Assembly: GCA_905221325.1 (NCBI GenBank)
Contig: CAJNCS010000005.1
Coordinates: 62,001 to 126,000 of the forward strand
Reading direction: 5' to 3'
Origin: a bacterium
Lineage (GTDB): Bacteria; Bacillota; Bacilli; Lactobacillales; Streptococcaceae
DNA length: 64,000 bases
Below, piece by piece: positions 16,874-28,545 of this stretch. The position numbers and the translations under genes are program-made. How positions within the stretch are numbered: the first letter of the stretch is position 1; the number at the start of each line of letters is the position of its first letter. The notes beneath the pieces are model-generated. The model was given only the letters and a program-made list of their open reading frames with translations. It did not search any database and was not told where the DNA came from.

Positions 16874-17732
16874 GAATGAGTTCCTCCAGGTCGTTTTCAT
16901 CAAAGTTATAAGTTGTTTGGCAGAATTGACAAGTGATTTCTGCCCCGTGATCTTCCTCTTTCATTTCTTCAAGGTCTGAATTTGGAAGGCTGGCAAGAGC
17001 GTTTAAAAAGCGATCTTTGCTGCAGTCACATTGGAAACGAATTTCTTCTTCAGATAGACGTTTGTATGATTCGTCACCATAGATGGCCTTGAGAAGGGCT
17101 TCGATATGGTCATCGCTTTCCAGAAGGGTTGAGATAGCTGGCATTTCTTGGATGCGTTTCTCAAAGCGAGCAATCTCTTCTTCCTTGGCCCCTGGTAATA
17201 CTTGGAGAAGAAAACCTCCAGCAACTTCGACCTTGTCGTCTTTATCCAAAAGAACATTGAGCCCGACTGCTGAAGGGGTTTGTTGGCTTTCAGTAAGGTA
17301 ATAGGCAAAGTCTTCACCGATTTCCCCAGAGATGAGGGGAGTCATGGAGTTGTAAGGATTTCCAGTACCGTAGTCTGTGATAACGAGAAATTGGCCATTG
17401 CCGACAAAAGGTCCGACAAGGACTTCACCAGTTGCAGTCTTTTTGATGTCCACACCTGGATTTTGAACGTAGCCTTTGACGTTTCCCTTGGTATCTGCAA
17501 CCGTGATGATGGCACCAAGAGAGCTGGTTCCAAGAACTTTAACTGTTAGTTTGGTATTTCCTTTTTCATTGGCTGCGAGAATTTGGCTAGCGATAAGGGT
17601 GCGACCAAGTGCAACAGTTGAACTGGCTTGAGTTTGATGTTTTTCTTGAGCAGTGCGGACGGTTTCAGTGCTATCAAGGACAAAAGCACGAAAAGCTCCG
17701 CTTTCTGATATAGTTTTAATAATTTTATCCAT
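16860..17732 (-). CDS. hslO: Redox-regulated chaperone Hsp33
   Basis: A 290-residue holdase chaperone activated by oxidation. The N-terminal domain (about 1-180) includes [18 protein letters not shown] and [14 protein letters not shown]. The C-terminal zinc switch has CDC (FQCDCSK) and CQFC (ITCQFCQ) pairs, the four-Cys CxC...CxxC signature, so the redox centre is intact. It starts at ATG 17732 and leads a two-gene operon with dus on the minus strand. Confidence 0.95.
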   Translation of the reverse strand: MDKIIKTISESGAFRAFVLDSTETVRTAQEKHQTQASSTVALGRTLIASQILAANEKGNTKLTVKVLGTSSLGAIITVADTKGNVKGYVQNPGVDIKKTATGEVLVGPFVGNGQFLVITDYGTGNPYNSMTPLISGEIGEDFAYYLTESQQTPSAVGLNVLLDKDDKVEVAGGFLLQVLPGAKEEEIARFEKRIQEMPAISTLLESDDHIEALLKAIYGDESYKRLSEEEIRFQCDCSKDRFLNALASLPNSDLEEMKEEDHGAEITCQFCQTTYNFDENDLEELIRDKS

Positions 17733-17918
17733 AGCTACTATTTTAGCATAAAAATGCTCAAAGGGGGAGCCGTGTGTTTGCTGTCATTTTTTAATCGTTT
17801 AATGTGTGATAATAGGTGTTAGGATTTTGAAGAAATAGAATTGTTGGTAACAATTTTTATTAATATCTTAACTTGTCTTAAAATAAGCTAAAACGAACTT
17901 TTAAGTTATGGTAAACAG

Positions 17919-17948
17919 TTGAAAAAAAGGTTGATAAAATGGTAAAAT
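17919..17948 (+). promoter_or_regulatory. dlt operon promoter
   Basis: TTGAAA (17919-17924), 18-bp spacer, TAAAAT (17943-17948) with an extended TGG before the -10. The 180 bp upstream hold AT-rich sequence with no other clear element. Confidence 0.65.
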
Positions 17949-17969
17949 GTTAGGAAGATAAGATAGTAA

Positions 17970-18155
17970 ATGCATAGTTGCATAGCTTTTTTGAAAAATC
18001 ATAGAAAATTGAACACACTAACTATGGGAAAACACAGAAAATTGTATATGTTTTTGGGACAGACCGTCCTATATTTTGTAATCTTACTTGGTTTGCTTTA
18101 TTTTTTTAGTTACCTTGGTCAGAGTCAAGGAACCTTTATTTATAATGAGTTCTAG
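17970..18155 (+). CDS. dltX: DltX, D-alanylation-associated membrane microprotein
   Basis: A small single-span protein in front of dltA. The conserved part is KLYMFLGQTVLYFVILLGLL followed by YFFSYLGQSQGTFIYNEF, with the C-terminal FIYNEF motif known to take part in D-alanyl transfer between DltC and DltB/DltD. The start is uncertain: ATG 17970 has AGGAAG 12 bases upstream and gives 61 residues, while ATG 18024 gives the usual size of about 43 but lacks a ribosome site. A TTG at 17991 is also possible. Confidence 0.85.
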   Translation: MHSCIAFLKNHRKLNTLTMGKHRKLYMFLGQTVLYFVILLGLLYFFSYLGQSQGTFIYNEF

Positions 18156-18175
18156 TTTGAAGGAGAAGAAAAACC

Positions 18176-19726
18176 GTGTCTAATAAACCGATAAAAGATA
18201 TGATTGAAACGATTGAGCACTTTACTCAAACACAGCCAACATATCCTGTCTACAATGTTTTAGGTCAAGAGCACACTTATGGTGATCTGAAGGCTGATTC
18301 AGATAGTTTGGCTGCAGCTATCGATCGACTTGGCTTGCCTGAGAAATCTCCAGTCGTTGTTTTTGGTGGTCAGGAATATGAGATGTTGGCTACCTTTGTA
18401 GCGCTGACTAAGTCGGGTCATGCCTACATTCCAATTGACAGCCATTCGGCCTTGGAACGAGTTTCTGCTATCGTAGAAGTTGCAGAGCCAAGCTTGATTA
18501 TTGCTATCTCAGATTTTCCATTGGAGCAAGTCTCTACGCCAATGATGACTTTAGCTCAGGTTCAAGAAGCCTTTGCTCAGAGGGATAGCTATGAGATGAC
18601 GCATCCAGTCAAGGGAGATGATAATTACTACATTATCTTTACTTCTGGTACGACTGGTAAGCCTAAGGGAGTGCAGATTTCCCATGATAATCTCCTCAGC
18701 TTTACCAACTGGATGATTACAGATAAGGAATTTGCGACGCCAAGTCGTCCGCAAATGCTGGCTCAGCCTCCTTATTCTTTTGACCTATCTGTTATGTACT
18801 GGGCGCCAACCTTGGCACTGGGTGGTACACTTTTCGCTCTTCCATCTGCCATTACTCAGGACTTCAAAAAACTCTTTGCGACGATTTTTTCATTGCCAAT
18901 CGCTATCTGGACATCAACGCCTTCCTTTGCAGATATGGCCATGTTGTCAGAAGACTTCAATAGCGAGAAAATGCCAGGCATCACGCATTTCTACTTTGAT
19001 GGCGAAGAATTGACGGTCAAAACAGCTCAAAAACTGCGCGAGCGTTTCCCAAATGCCCAAATTATCAATGCCTACGGACCAACAGAAGCGACAGTAGCCC
19101 TATCAGCTGTTGCTGTAACAGACGAGATGTTGACGACTCTCAAACGCCTTCCAATCGGCTATACCAAGGCGGATTCTCCAACCTTTATCATTGATGAGGA
19201 AGGTAAGAAAGTTCCAAATGGTGAGCAGGGAGAAATCATTGTTTCTGGGCCAGCTGTTTCAAAAGGCTATATGAATAATCCTGAAAAAACGGCAGAAGCT
19301 TTCTTTGAGTTCGAAGGTCTTCCGGCCTACCATACAGGGGATGTAGGAACTATGACAGATGAGGGCTTGCTTCTCTACGGTGGACGTATGGATTTCCAGA
19401 TTAAGTTCAATGGTTATCGCATTGAGCTTGAAGATGTCTCTCAAAACCTCAACAAATCTCGCTATATCGAGTCGGCCGTTGCTGTCCCACGTTATAACAA
19501 GGACCACAAGGTACAAAATCTACTGGCCTATGTCATCCTAAAGGACGGTGTCCGCGAGCAGTTTGAGCGTGATATCGATATTACCAAGGCTATCAAGGAA
19601 GACCTAGCAGATATCATGATGTCTTATATGATGCCATCCAAGTTTCTCTATCGAGACAGTTTGCCACTAACGCCTAATGGTAAAATTGATATCAAGGGCT
19701 TGATCAACGAGGTAAACAGTAGATGA
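18176..19726 (+). CDS. dltA: D-alanine--poly(phosphoribitol)/carrier-protein ligase DltA
   Basis: A 516-residue adenylation enzyme that activates D-alanine and loads it on DltC. The AMP-binding core is [13 protein letters not shown] near 158, with [20 protein letters not shown], and [15 protein letters not shown] before the C-terminal lid and the catalytic Lys in [11 protein letters not shown]. Translation starts at GTG 18176 after AAGGAGAAG. Its stop overlaps dltB by four bases. D-alanylation lowers the negative charge of teichoic acids and protects against cationic peptides. Confidence 0.96.
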   Translation: MSNKPIKDMIETIEHFTQTQPTYPVYNVLGQEHTYGDLKADSDSLAAAIDRLGLPEKSPVVVFGGQEYEMLATFVALTKSGHAYIPIDSHSALERVSAIVEVAEPSLIIAISDFPLEQVSTPMMTLAQVQEAFAQRDSYEMTHPVKGDDNYYIIFTSGTTGKPKGVQISHDNLLSFTNWMITDKEFATPSRPQMLAQPPYSFDLSVMYWAPTLALGGTLFALPSAITQDFKKLFATIFSLPIAIWTSTPSFADMAMLSEDFNSEKMPGITHFYFDGEELTVKTAQKLRERFPNAQIINAYGPTEATVALSAVAVTDEMLTTLKRLPIGYTKADSPTFIIDEEGKKVPNGEQGEIIVSGPAVSKGYMNNPEKTAEAFFEFEGLPAYHTGDVGTMTDEGLLLYGGRMDFQIKFNGYRIELEDVSQNLNKSRYIESAVAVPRYNKDHKVQNLLAYVILKDGVREQFERDIDITKAIKEDLADIMMSYMMPSKFLYRDSLPLTPNGKIDIKGLINEVNSR

Positions 19727-20967
19727 TGGAGCTTTACAAACAGCTACCTCATTTGGAACCTTATGGCAATCTTTATTATTTTTTGTATGTGATTGCTGCG
19801 ACCCTACCGATATTTATCGGGCTCTTTTTCAAGAAACGTTTTTCCTGGTATGAGGTGCTGGTTAGTCTCTTCTTTATCGTCACCATGTTGGTCGGTGGAA
19901 AGACGAATCAAATAAGCGCTCTTATCCTTTATGTTATCTGGCAAGTACTTCTTGTATCTTTCTACAAAAGGTATAGGAAACAACGGGATAGTAAATGGAT
20001 ATTTTACCTGGTTAGTTTTCTATCCCTATTGCCTATCGTCTTTGTGAAAGTATCTCCTGCTATTCATGGACCTCAATCTTTGTTTGGCTTTTTAGGGATT
20101 TCTTACTTAACCTTTCGTGCAGTTGGGGTTATCGTTGAGTTGAGAGACGGTGTCATCAAGGATTTAACGATTTGGCAATTCTTACGTTTTCTTCTCTTTA
20201 TGCCGACCTTCTCAAGTGGTCCCATTGATCGTTTTAAACGTTTCAATGAAAATTATGAGACCATTCCTGGGCGGGATGAGCTGATGGACATGCTAGAAGA
20301 GGCTGTCAAATATATCATGCTTGGGTTTCTCTACAAGTTTATCTTGGCACATATTCTAGGAGAGATTTTGTTGCCTCCTTTAAAGAACTTAGCCTTGCAG
20401 ACAGGTGGTTTCTTTAATCTCTACGCTTTAGCGGTCATGTACACCTTTGGTCTGGAGCTCTTCTTTGACTTTGCGGGCTACTCTATGTTTGCCTTAGCCA
20501 TTTCAAACTTGATGGGTATTCATAGTCCTATCAACTTTAACAAGCCCTTTCTGTCTAGGGATTTAAAAGAGTTTTGGAATCGCTGGCACATGAGTCTGTC
20601 TTTCTGGTTCCGTGACTTTGTCTTTATGCGGATGGTCATGGTGTTGACCAGAAAGAAGGTCTTTAAAAATCGCAATGTGACCTCAAGTGTCGCCTATATT
20701 GTAAATATGCTGATTATGGGCTTTTGGCATGGTGTAACCTGGTACTACATCGCCTATGGACTTTTTCATGGAATTGGGCTGGTCATCAATGATGCCTGGC
20801 TTCGTAAGAAAAAAGCGATCAACAAAGAACGGAAAAAAGCTGGGAAGGGCTCCTTACCTGAGAATCGCTGGATTCAGTTGCTTGGCATGGTTGTCACCTT
20901 CCATGTCGTGATGGTTTCATTCTTAATCTTTTCTGGATTTTTGAATGATTTGTGGTTTAAAAAATAA
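19723..20967 (+). CDS. dltB: DltB, membrane-bound O-acyltransferase for teichoic acid D-alanylation
   Basis: A 414-residue MBOAT protein with about eleven membrane segments. The two family histidines are present: His289 in [14 protein letters not shown] and His336 in [14 protein letters not shown], the latter the proposed catalytic residue. It hands D-alanine from DltC toward the outer face, with DltX and DltD. It overlaps dltA by ATGA and precedes dltC by 13 bp. Confidence 0.96.
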   Translation: MMELYKQLPHLEPYGNLYYFLYVIAATLPIFIGLFFKKRFSWYEVLVSLFFIVTMLVGGKTNQISALILYVIWQVLLVSFYKRYRKQRDSKWIFYLVSFLSLLPIVFVKVSPAIHGPQSLFGFLGISYLTFRAVGVIVELRDGVIKDLTIWQFLRFLLFMPTFSSGPIDRFKRFNENYETIPGRDELMDMLEEAVKYIMLGFLYKFILAHILGEILLPPLKNLALQTGGFFNLYALAVMYTFGLELFFDFAGYSMFALAISNLMGIHSPINFNKPFLSRDLKEFWNRWHMSLSFWFRDFVFMRMVMVLTRKKVFKNRNVTSSVAYIVNMLIMGFWHGVTWYYIAYGLFHGIGLVINDAWLRKKKAINKERKKAGKGSLPENRWIQLLGMVVTFHVVMVSFLIFSGFLNDLWFKK

Positions 20968-20977
20968 AAGGAAATAA

Positions 20978-22481
<1,504 letters not shown>

Positions 22482-22495
22482 ATTGATTAAAAAAA

Positions 22496-22522
22496 CTTGA
22501 ACTTTTTGGTTCAGGTTTTTTG
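22496..22522 (+). terminator. Terminator after dltD
   Basis: CTTGAAC / GTTCAGG stem (7 bp, one G-U) with TTTTTG loop and a six-T tail. Confidence 0.85.
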
Positions 22523-22584
22523 GTTAAATGACGAATATTTTAGATGAAAAAAAGTCAAAAGTTTCATTTTTTTCAGAAATATCG

Positions 22585-22590
22585 TATAAT
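22585..22590 (+). promoter_or_regulatory. -10 box of the 5'-nucleotidase gene
   Basis: TATAAT, with a weak -35 TTTCAT 17 bp upstream. The expected transcript begins near 22597, 27 bases before the start codon, which argues against the in-frame ATG at 22528. Confidence 0.6.
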
Positions 22591-22623
22591 ATAAAGGAAA
22601 AAAGAAAAGAAAAGGATTTCAAA

Positions 22624-24675
22624 ATGAATAAACGTTCTTTGTTACCTGTCTTGTCGACAGCTCTATTAGCCCCAGCCTTTTTAGCTGGACAAGTCTATGC
22701 TGAAGAAGCAACAACTCCTGCAGAAAGTTCAACTGTTGTAGCGACTCCAGCTTCGTCATCGACTCCAGCTCCTGTTGAGAGCTCTACAGTACCGGAAACT
22801 TCGGCAACTTCAGAAGTAGTTGCCCCTGCAGAAGCTCCGTCAGCCCCTGCTGAATCTACTAAAAACGAAGAAAAGGACACCGTTATCTTACACACCAATG
22901 ATGTCCATGGTCGTATTGTAGAGGAAAAGGGAGTAATTGGAGACGCCAAGTTAGCGACTGTCATTGAACAGGAGCGTGCGAAATCAAATCAAAATACTCT
23001 GGTTGTTGATGCGGGAGACGCTTTCCAAGGTTTACCGATTTCCAACTCTACCAAGGGTGAAGCGCGTGCTGAAATTCTCAATCAGATGCAGTATGATGCC
23101 ATGGCAGTAGGAAACCATGAGTTTGACTTTGGTCTTGATGAAGTTAAAAAATACAAGGAAATCTTGAAATTCCCATTACTTAGCTCAAATACCTATGTCA
23201 ATGGAGCTCGTCTTTTTGAAGCTTCTACAATCGTGGATAAAGATAAGACTGTGGAAGGTGATGAGTTTGTTGTAATCGGTGTGACAACACCTGAAACTGC
23301 TACAAAAACCCACCCTAAAAACATTAAAGGGGTAACTTTTACAGATCCAATCTCTGAAGTCAATAAGGTCATCGAAGAAGTTCAAGCCAAGGCGCGTGCA
23401 GAGGGTAAGGACTACAAACACTATGTTGTGCTCGCTCACTTGGGTGTAGATACCACAACTCCAGTCGAGTGGCGTGGTTCAACCTTGGCAGAAGCTCTAT
23501 CTAAAAATCCTCGTCTCAAAGGCAAACGTGTGACAGTTATTGATGGGCATTCTCATACAGTAGCTTCCACAACTTATGGCGACAATGTTACCTATAACCA
23601 AACAGGAAGTTACCTTCATAATGTTGGGAAAGTTATCTACAAATCACGTCAGCTTTTGGGTAATCCTACGTTGATTGCGGCTGCAGATGCTAAAAAATTA
23701 CCAGCTAATCCTACAGTTGAAAAACTAGTCAAAGACATTAAACAAAAATACGATGCTGAAAATGCGGTTGAGATTGTCTCAAACAGCCCTGTAGAACTAA
23801 ACGGTGATCGTGAAAATGTTCGAGTTCGAGAAACTAACCTCGGAAACGTCGTAGCAGACTCCCTCTATCAGTATGGTCAAACAGGATTTAGCCATCCGAC
23901 AGACATCGCTGTGACAAATGGTGGTGGCTTGCGTGAAACCATTGCAAAAGGCAAACCGATTACGAAAGGAAATGTCATTGCTGTTCTTCCATTTGGGAAT
24001 ACCATCTCACAAATCCAAGTGACTGGGCAACAAGTTTTGGATATGTTTGAAAAATCACTCGGATCTATCTTGCAGGTCGATAAGGATGGCAAGAAGGTCT
24101 TGGATGAGAACGGGCAACCATTGTTAGAGCCAAGTGGTGGTTTCTTGCAAGTTTCAGGTGTGAAGGTCTACTATGATACCAACCTACCATCAGGCAAACG
24201 TGTCTTGGCCATCCAGGTAAAAAACCGTTCAACTGGTCGTTATGAACTCTTGGACCTCGCCAAAACTTACTATCTTGCAACCAATGATTTCTTAGCTGCG
24301 GGTGGTGATGGCTACACTATGTTAGGTGGCGCGCGTGAAGAAGGTCCGTCTATGGATGCAGCCTTTGAAGAGTATCTGAAAACCGCTGATTTGACTCAGT
24401 ATGAAAAGATCAATCCGAACTCACGGACGATTTCTGTGGACTCTACAACTTTTAGTCTGCCGGTAGAAACACCTCAAACGAATGCAGCTGCTAACGATGC
24501 GACTACGAATGTGCCGCTTACTTATGAAGTGGCAGGTCAATTTAGCAAGAAGGCAGTTGTCTCAGAAAAAGCTCTCCCAAATACAGGAAGTGAACAGTCC
24601 ATCTTCTTGCTCTTGATGGGAATGGTAGCTGGTTTGGCAGGTATCTTATCGAGCCGAAAACCAAAGCTAAAATAG
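22624..24675 (+). CDS. LPXTG cell-wall-anchored 5'-nucleotidase
   Basis: A 683-residue surface enzyme. It has a signal peptide (about 1-29, ending QVYAEE), a Pro/Ser/Thr/Ala-rich spacer (30-85), and a calcineurin-like metallophosphatase domain with HTNDVHGRI near 90, DAGDAFQG, GNHEFDFG and DGHSHT. A 5'-nucleotidase C-terminal domain (about 390-585) follows with NGGGLRETIAKG and NDFLAAGGDGY. The sortase signal is LPNTG near 651, then a hydrophobic segment and RKPKLK. Related streptococcal enzymes make adenosine from extracellular nucleotides and dampen host immunity. Start at 22624 follows AAAGGA-type sequence and opens directly with the signal. It lies between dlt and adc, where I do not remember it in pneumococcus. 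Confidence 0.92.
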   Translation: MNKRSLLPVLSTALLAPAFLAGQVYAEEATTPAESSTVVATPASSSTPAPVESSTVPETSATSEVVAPAEAPSAPAESTKNEEKDTVILHTNDVHGRIVEEKGVIGDAKLATVIEQERAKSNQNTLVVDAGDAFQGLPISNSTKGEARAEILNQMQYDAMAVGNHEFDFGLDEVKKYKEILKFPLLSSNTYVNGARLFEASTIVDKDKTVEGDEFVVIGVTTPETATKTHPKNIKGVTFTDPISEVNKVIEEVQAKARAEGKDYKHYVVLAHLGVDTTTPVEWRGSTLAEALSKNPRLKGKRVTVIDGHSHTVASTTYGDNVTYNQTGSYLHNVGKVIYKSRQLLGNPTLIAAADAKKLPANPTVEKLVKDIKQKYDAENAVEIVSNSPVELNGDRENVRVRETNLGNVVADSLYQYGQTGFSHPTDIAVTNGGGLRETIAKGKPITKGNVIAVLPFGNTISQIQVTGQQVLDMFEKSLGSILQVDKDGKKVLDENGQPLLEPSGGFLQVSGVKVYYDTNLPSGKRVLAIQVKNRSTGRYELLDLAKTYYLATNDFLAAGGDGYTMLGGAREEGPSMDAAFEEYLKTADLTQYEKINPNSRTISVDSTTFSLPVETPQTNAAANDATTNVPLTYEVAGQFSKKAVVSEKALPNTGSEQSIFLLLMGMVAGLAGILSSRKPKLK

Positions 24676-24692
24676 GTTAAATTTCACATCTA

Positions 24693-24738
24693 GAAGAGTC
24701 TAGGGAAACGTTTTTACGCCTTTTTCCCTTGACTCTTT
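24693..24738 (+). terminator. Terminator after the 5'-nucleotidase gene
   Basis: Long imperfect stem: AGAGTC-TAGGGAAA opposite TTTCCCTT-GACTCT with an 11-nt loop, followed by a six-T run. Its right arm contains the -35 of the adc promoter. Confidence 0.9.
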
Positions 24739-24767
24739 TTTGGTTTATGATATAATTAACCAGTAAA
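24729..24767 (+). promoter_or_regulatory. adc promoter with AdcR zinc box
   Basis: TTGACT (24729-24734), 16-bp spacer, TATAAT (24751-24756). TTAACCAGTAAA (24756-24767) matches the AdcR operator TTAACNNGTTAA with one mismatch and starts on the last base of the -10 box, so zinc-loaded AdcR would block its own operon. Confidence 0.85.
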
Positions 24768-24822
24768 GAATCGGTGGCTATCTCTATTTTTTACGAAAAG
24801 ATAGCTAGGGAAGGAGTAACAC

Positions 24823-25263
24823 ATGAGACAGCTTGCACAGGAAATCGATAACTTTTTAAACGAGGTGATCTTGAGATCTGAGAACCAGCATGAAATTCTG
24901 ATTGGGCATTGCACGAGTGACGTATCCTTGACCAATACTCAGGAACACATCCTCATGCTCTTATCAGAAGAATCCCTAACCAATTCAGAGTTGGCCCGTC
25001 GCCTTAATGTCAGTCAGGCAGCAGTGACCAAGGCTATCAAGTCTTTGGTCAAAGAGGGCATGTTAGAGACATCCAGAGATCCAAAGGATGCGCGTGTGAT
25101 CTTTTATCAACTGACAGAGCTAGCTCGACCAGTGGCAGAGGAGCACCACCATCATCATGAACACACGCTCTTTGCCTATGAACAAGTGGCAAGTCAGTTT
25201 ACTCCAAATGAACAAGAAGTCATCCAGCGGTTTTTAACTGCTTTAGTAGGAGAAATCAAATAA
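24823..25263 (+). CDS. adcR: Zinc-responsive MarR-family repressor AdcR
   Basis: A 146-residue MarR-type dimer that represses zinc uptake genes when zinc is bound. The winged HTH (about 45-100) reads [21 protein letters not shown] and the wing is [13 protein letters not shown]. Zinc ligands are expected in the N-terminal [16 protein letters not shown] region and in [12 protein letters not shown], which is His-rich as in pneumococcal AdcR. GGAAGGAG precedes the ATG. The stop codon overlaps adcC by one base. Confidence 0.95.
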   Translation: MRQLAQEIDNFLNEVILRSENQHEILIGHCTSDVSLTNTQEHILMLLSEESLTNSELARRLNVSQAAVTKAIKSLVKEGMLETSRDPKDARVIFYQLTELARPVAEEHHHHHEHTLFAYEQVASQFTPNEQEVIQRFLTALVGEIK

Positions 25264-25967
25264 TGCGGTATATTACAGTAGAGGACTTGTCTTTCTATTA
25301 TGACAAGGAACCTGTCCTCGAACATATCAACTACAGTGTTGATAGTGGGGAGTTTGTCACCCTGACTGGTGAAAATGGGGCTGCCAAGACAACGCTTATC
25401 AAGGCGAGCCTAGGCATCTTGCAACCAAGATTTGGTAAGGTAACCATCTCAAAGACAAATACTCATGGGAAAAAGCTTAGGATAGCCTATCTTCCCCAGC
25501 AGATAGCCAGTTTTAATGCTGGTTTTCCAAGTACGGTTTATGAATTTGTCAAGTCGGGCCGCTATCCGCGAAAGGGCTGGTTCCGTCGGTTGAATGCTCA
25601 CGATGAGGAGCATATCAAGGCCAGTCTAGACTCAGTTGGTATGTGGGAACACCGTGACAAACGAATTGGCTCCCTTTCGGGAGGGCAAAAGCAACGAGCA
25701 GTGATTGCCCGGATGTTTGCTTCTGACCCAGATATCTTTGTCTTGGATGAGCCGACAACAGGGATGGATGCTGGAAGTAAAAATGAATTTTACGAACTCA
25801 TGCACCATAGTGCTCACCATCATGGCAAGGCTGTTTTGATGATTACCCATGACCCTGAGGAGGTCAAGGACTATGCGGATCGCAATATCCATCTAGTGCG
25901 CAATCAAGACTCGCCGTGGCGTTGTTTCAACGTTCACGAAAGCGACCAGGAGGTGGACCATGCTTAG
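25263..25967 (+). CDS. adcC: Zinc ABC transporter ATP-binding protein AdcC
   Basis: A 234-residue ATPase of the Mn/Zn (ZnuC/TroB) family. The Walker A region reads GENGAAKTT (36-44), with Ala where the consensus GXXXXGK[ST] has Gly just before Lys; I remember the same in pneumococcal AdcC. The signature is [13 protein letters not shown], Walker B is [12 protein letters not shown] and the H-loop is [10 protein letters not shown] Cys/His-containing C-terminus follows. It overlaps adcR by one base and adcB by eight. Confidence 0.94.
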   Translation: MRYITVEDLSFYYDKEPVLEHINYSVDSGEFVTLTGENGAAKTTLIKASLGILQPRFGKVTISKTNTHGKKLRIAYLPQQIASFNAGFPSTVYEFVKSGRYPRKGWFRRLNAHDEEHIKASLDSVGMWEHRDKRIGSLSGGQKQRAVIARMFASDPDIFVLDEPTTGMDAGSKNEFYELMHHSAHHHGKAVLMITHDPEEVKDYADRNIHLVRNQDSPWRCFNVHESDQEVDHA

Positions 25968-26766
25968 TTTGTTATCCTATGACTTTATGCAGCGTGCCTT
26001 CTTGGCGGTCATTGCCATGAGTCTCTTTTCTCCGGTTCTTGGGACTTTCCTTATCTTACGTCGTCAGAGCCTCATGAGCGATACCCTCAGTCACGTTTCT
26101 CTATCAGGAGTAGCCTTTGGTCTGGTTTTGGGGATTTCTCCAACTATTTCAACCATCGCTATTGTCTTAATCGCTGCGGTCTTTCTAGAGTATCTCCGGA
26201 CAGTCTATAAGAACTTTATGGAAATCGGGACAGCCATCCTCATGTCAACAGGCCTTGCAGTGTCTCTGATAGTGATGAGTAAGGGGAAAAGTTCGAGCTC
26301 CATGAGTTTGGACCAATATCTCTTTGGTTCGATTGTGACCATTAGCCAGGAGCAGGTGATATTCCTCTTTGCCATTGCTGCGGTCGTTTTGCTCTTGACT
26401 TTCTTATTCTTGCGACCAATGTATATCCTAACTTTTGATGAGGACACGGCCTTTGTGGATGGCTTGCCCGTTCGTACTATGTCCATCCTCTTTAACATGG
26501 TGACAGGGGTAGCTATTTCCCTTATGATTCCAGCAGCAGGAGCTCTTTTGGTGTCGACCATTATGGTCTTGCCAGCTAGTATTGCCCTTCGTCTGGGGAA
26601 AAACTTTAAATCCGTTATGTTACTAGCCAGCGCTATTGGCTTTTTGGGAATGGTGGCAGGACTTTATATTTCCTACTATGCGGAAACACCTGCCAGCGCT
26701 AGTATCACCATTATCTTTGTAGCTGTCTTTTTGTTAGTCAGTCTACTGAAACGTTTTATCAAATAG
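25960..26766 (+). CDS. adcB: Zinc ABC transporter permease AdcB
   Basis: A 268-residue ABC-3 family permease with about eight spans. Family marks are the N-terminal [18 protein letters not shown] stretch and [20 protein letters not shown] in the middle. It forms the membrane channel for zinc delivered by AdcA. The gene starts inside the end of adcC with GGAGG upstream and is followed after nine bases by adcA. Confidence 0.95.
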   Translation: MLSLLSYDFMQRAFLAVIAMSLFSPVLGTFLILRRQSLMSDTLSHVSLSGVAFGLVLGISPTISTIAIVLIAAVFLEYLRTVYKNFMEIGTAILMSTGLAVSLIVMSKGKSSSSMSLDQYLFGSIVTISQEQVIFLFAIAAVVLLLTFLFLRPMYILTFDEDTAFVDGLPVRTMSILFNMVTGVAISLMIPAAGALLVSTIMVLPASIALRLGKNFKSVMLLASAIGFLGMVAGLYISYYAETPASASITIIFVAVFLLVSLLKRFIK

Positions 26767-26775
26767 GAGAATGAA

Positions 26776-28281
26776 ATGAAAAAAATTAGCTTACTACTAG
26801 CTAGTCTATGTGCCCTGTTTTTAGTGGCTTGTTCCAATCAAAAACAGGCAGATGGGAAACTCAATATCGTGACAACCTTTTACCCTGTCTACGAATTTAC
26901 CAAGCAAGTCGCAGGAGATACTGCTAATGTAGAACTTCTAATCGGTGCTGGTACAGAACCCCATGAGTATGAACCGTCTGCCAAGGCAGTTGCCAAAATC
27001 CAAGACGCAGATACCTTTGTCTATGAAAATGAAAATATGGAAACTTGGGTTCCAAAATTGCTAGAATCCTTGGATAAGAAAAAAGTGAAAACCATCAAGG
27101 CAACAGGTGATATGCTCCTCTTGCCAGGTGGTGAGGAAGAAGAGGAAGGGCATGATCATGGCGGTGAGGGTCACCATCACGACTACGATCCCCACGTTTG
27201 GTTATCACCAGTTCGTGCTATTAAACTAGTAGAACACATCCGTGATAGCTTGTCAGCAGATTATCCTGATAAAAAAGAGACTTTTGAAAAGAATGCGGCT
27301 GCCTATATTGAAAAATTGCAAGCATTGGACAAGGCCTACACAGATGGCTTGTCTCAAGCCAAACAAAAGAGCTTTGTGACCCAGCACGCTGCCTTTAACT
27401 ACCTTGCCTTGGACTATGGTCTCAAGCAAGTATCCATCTCAGGTCTCTCTCCAGATGCAGAGCCATCGGCAGCACGTTTGGCAGAATTGACCGAGTATAT
27501 CAAGAAAAACAAGATTTCTTATATCTACTTTGAAGAAAATGCCTCACAAGCCCTCGCCAATACACTCTCAAAAGAAACAGGTGTCAAACTAGACGTGCTC
27601 AATCCGCTAGAAAGTCTGACAGAAGAAGCAACCAAGGCTGGTGAGAACTATATCTCCGTGATGGAGAAAAACCTCAAGGCTTTGAAACAAACAACAGACC
27701 AAGAAGGACCAGAAATCGAGCCAGAGAAGGAAGAAAACACCAAGACAGTTCACAATGGTTACTTTGAGGATGCAGATATCAAGGACCGCACCTTGAGTGA
27801 CTATACTGGTAACTGGCAGTCGGTCTATCCTTTCCTTGAAAATGGTACGTTTGATCAAGTCTTTGACTACAAGGCTAAGTTGACTGGTAAGATGACCAAG
27901 GATGAGTACAAGGCCTACTATAGAAAAGGCTATCAGACAGATGTGACTAAGATCAACATCACGGACAACACTATGGAATTTGTTCAAGGTGGCCAAAGCA
28001 AGAAATTCACCTACAAGTATGTCGGCAAGAAAATCTTAACCTATAAGAAAGGCAATCGTGGCGTGCGCTTCCTCTTTGAAGCGACGGATGCGGACGCTGG
28101 ACAGTTCAAGTACGTTCAGTTTAGTGACCACAATATCGCCCCAGTTAAGGCAGAACATTTCCATATCTTCTTTGGAGGCACCAGCCAAGAAGCTCTCTTT
28201 GAGGAGATGGACAATTGGCCAACCTATTACCCAGATAAGCTATCTGGTCAAGAAATCGCCCAAGAAATGTTGGCGCATTGA
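26776..28281 (+). CDS. adcA: Zinc-binding lipoprotein AdcA with C-terminal ZinT domain
   Basis: A 501-residue lipoprotein. Its leader ends in LVAC (Cys near 19). A ZnuA-type cluster-A-I domain (about 25-310) has ligands in AGTEPHEYEP, HVWLSPVRA, TQHAAFNYLA and IYFEENASQ, and a His/Glu-rich loop near 117-137 (GHDHGGEGHHHDYD). A ZinT domain forms the rest (about 325-501), starting NGYFEDADIKDRTLSDYTGN and ending near EHFHIFFG and MDNWPTYYP. Two zinc-capture domains in one chain are typical of streptococcal AdcA. AGGAG lies before the ATG, and a strong terminator follows. Confidence 0.96.
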   Translation: MKKISLLLASLCALFLVACSNQKQADGKLNIVTTFYPVYEFTKQVAGDTANVELLIGAGTEPHEYEPSAKAVAKIQDADTFVYENENMETWVPKLLESLDKKKVKTIKATGDMLLLPGGEEEEEGHDHGGEGHHHDYDPHVWLSPVRAIKLVEHIRDSLSADYPDKKETFEKNAAAYIEKLQALDKAYTDGLSQAKQKSFVTQHAAFNYLALDYGLKQVSISGLSPDAEPSAARLAELTEYIKKNKISYIYFEENASQALANTLSKETGVKLDVLNPLESLTEEATKAGENYISVMEKNLKALKQTTDQEGPEIEPEKEENTKTVHNGYFEDADIKDRTLSDYTGNWQSVYPFLENGTFDQVFDYKAKLTGKMTKDEYKAYYRKGYQTDVTKINITDNTMEFVQGGQSKKFTYKYVGKKILTYKKGNRGVRFLFEATDADAGQFKYVQFSDHNIAPVKAEHFHIFFGGTSQEALFEEMDNWPTYYPDKLSGQEIAQEMLAH

Positions 28282-28291
28282 TGCAAGAGAA

Positions 28292-28320
28292 AATCCCGCA
28301 AATCTGCGGGATTTTTTGGG
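28292..28320 (+). terminator. Terminator after adcA
   Basis: Perfect 9-bp stem AATCCCGCA / TGCGGGATT with AATC loop and T tail. Confidence 0.94.
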
Positions 28321-28488
28321 TAGAAATGATTAGGTTGTTGGTATTATAGTACCACAGCTGTGCTGTTCACAATGTGATAAAGAAGTCATTTCCTACTGAC
28401 AGATTCTAACTAGCTGGCGAATGCAAAAGCTACGATTGTACAAATTATAGAATCTTTTCAGGGGATTTAGGAAGAAATCTTAGTCATA

Positions 28489-28517
28489 TTGACGCTGCTA
28501 TCGCTTTTTGTTATAGT
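28489..28517 (+). promoter_or_regulatory. Candidate promoter upstream of the fucosidase gene
   Basis: TTGACG (28489-28494), 17-bp spacer, TATAGT (28512-28517). The first DnaA-box-like palindrome starts about 22 bases downstream of the expected start point. Confidence 0.5.
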
Positions 28518-28545
28518 CAAGGAGAGAGCAGCCTGGAACAATAGT

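Noticed and set aside
17898..17918. CiaR-type site (TTTAAG-N5-TTTAAG) before the dlt operon
   Set aside because: Only one TTTAAG half is present; the second half matches at three of six bases.
22528..22623. N-terminal extension of the 5'-nucleotidase from ATG 22528
   Set aside because: It would lie upstream of and across the -10 box, and the signal peptide starts naturally at 22624.
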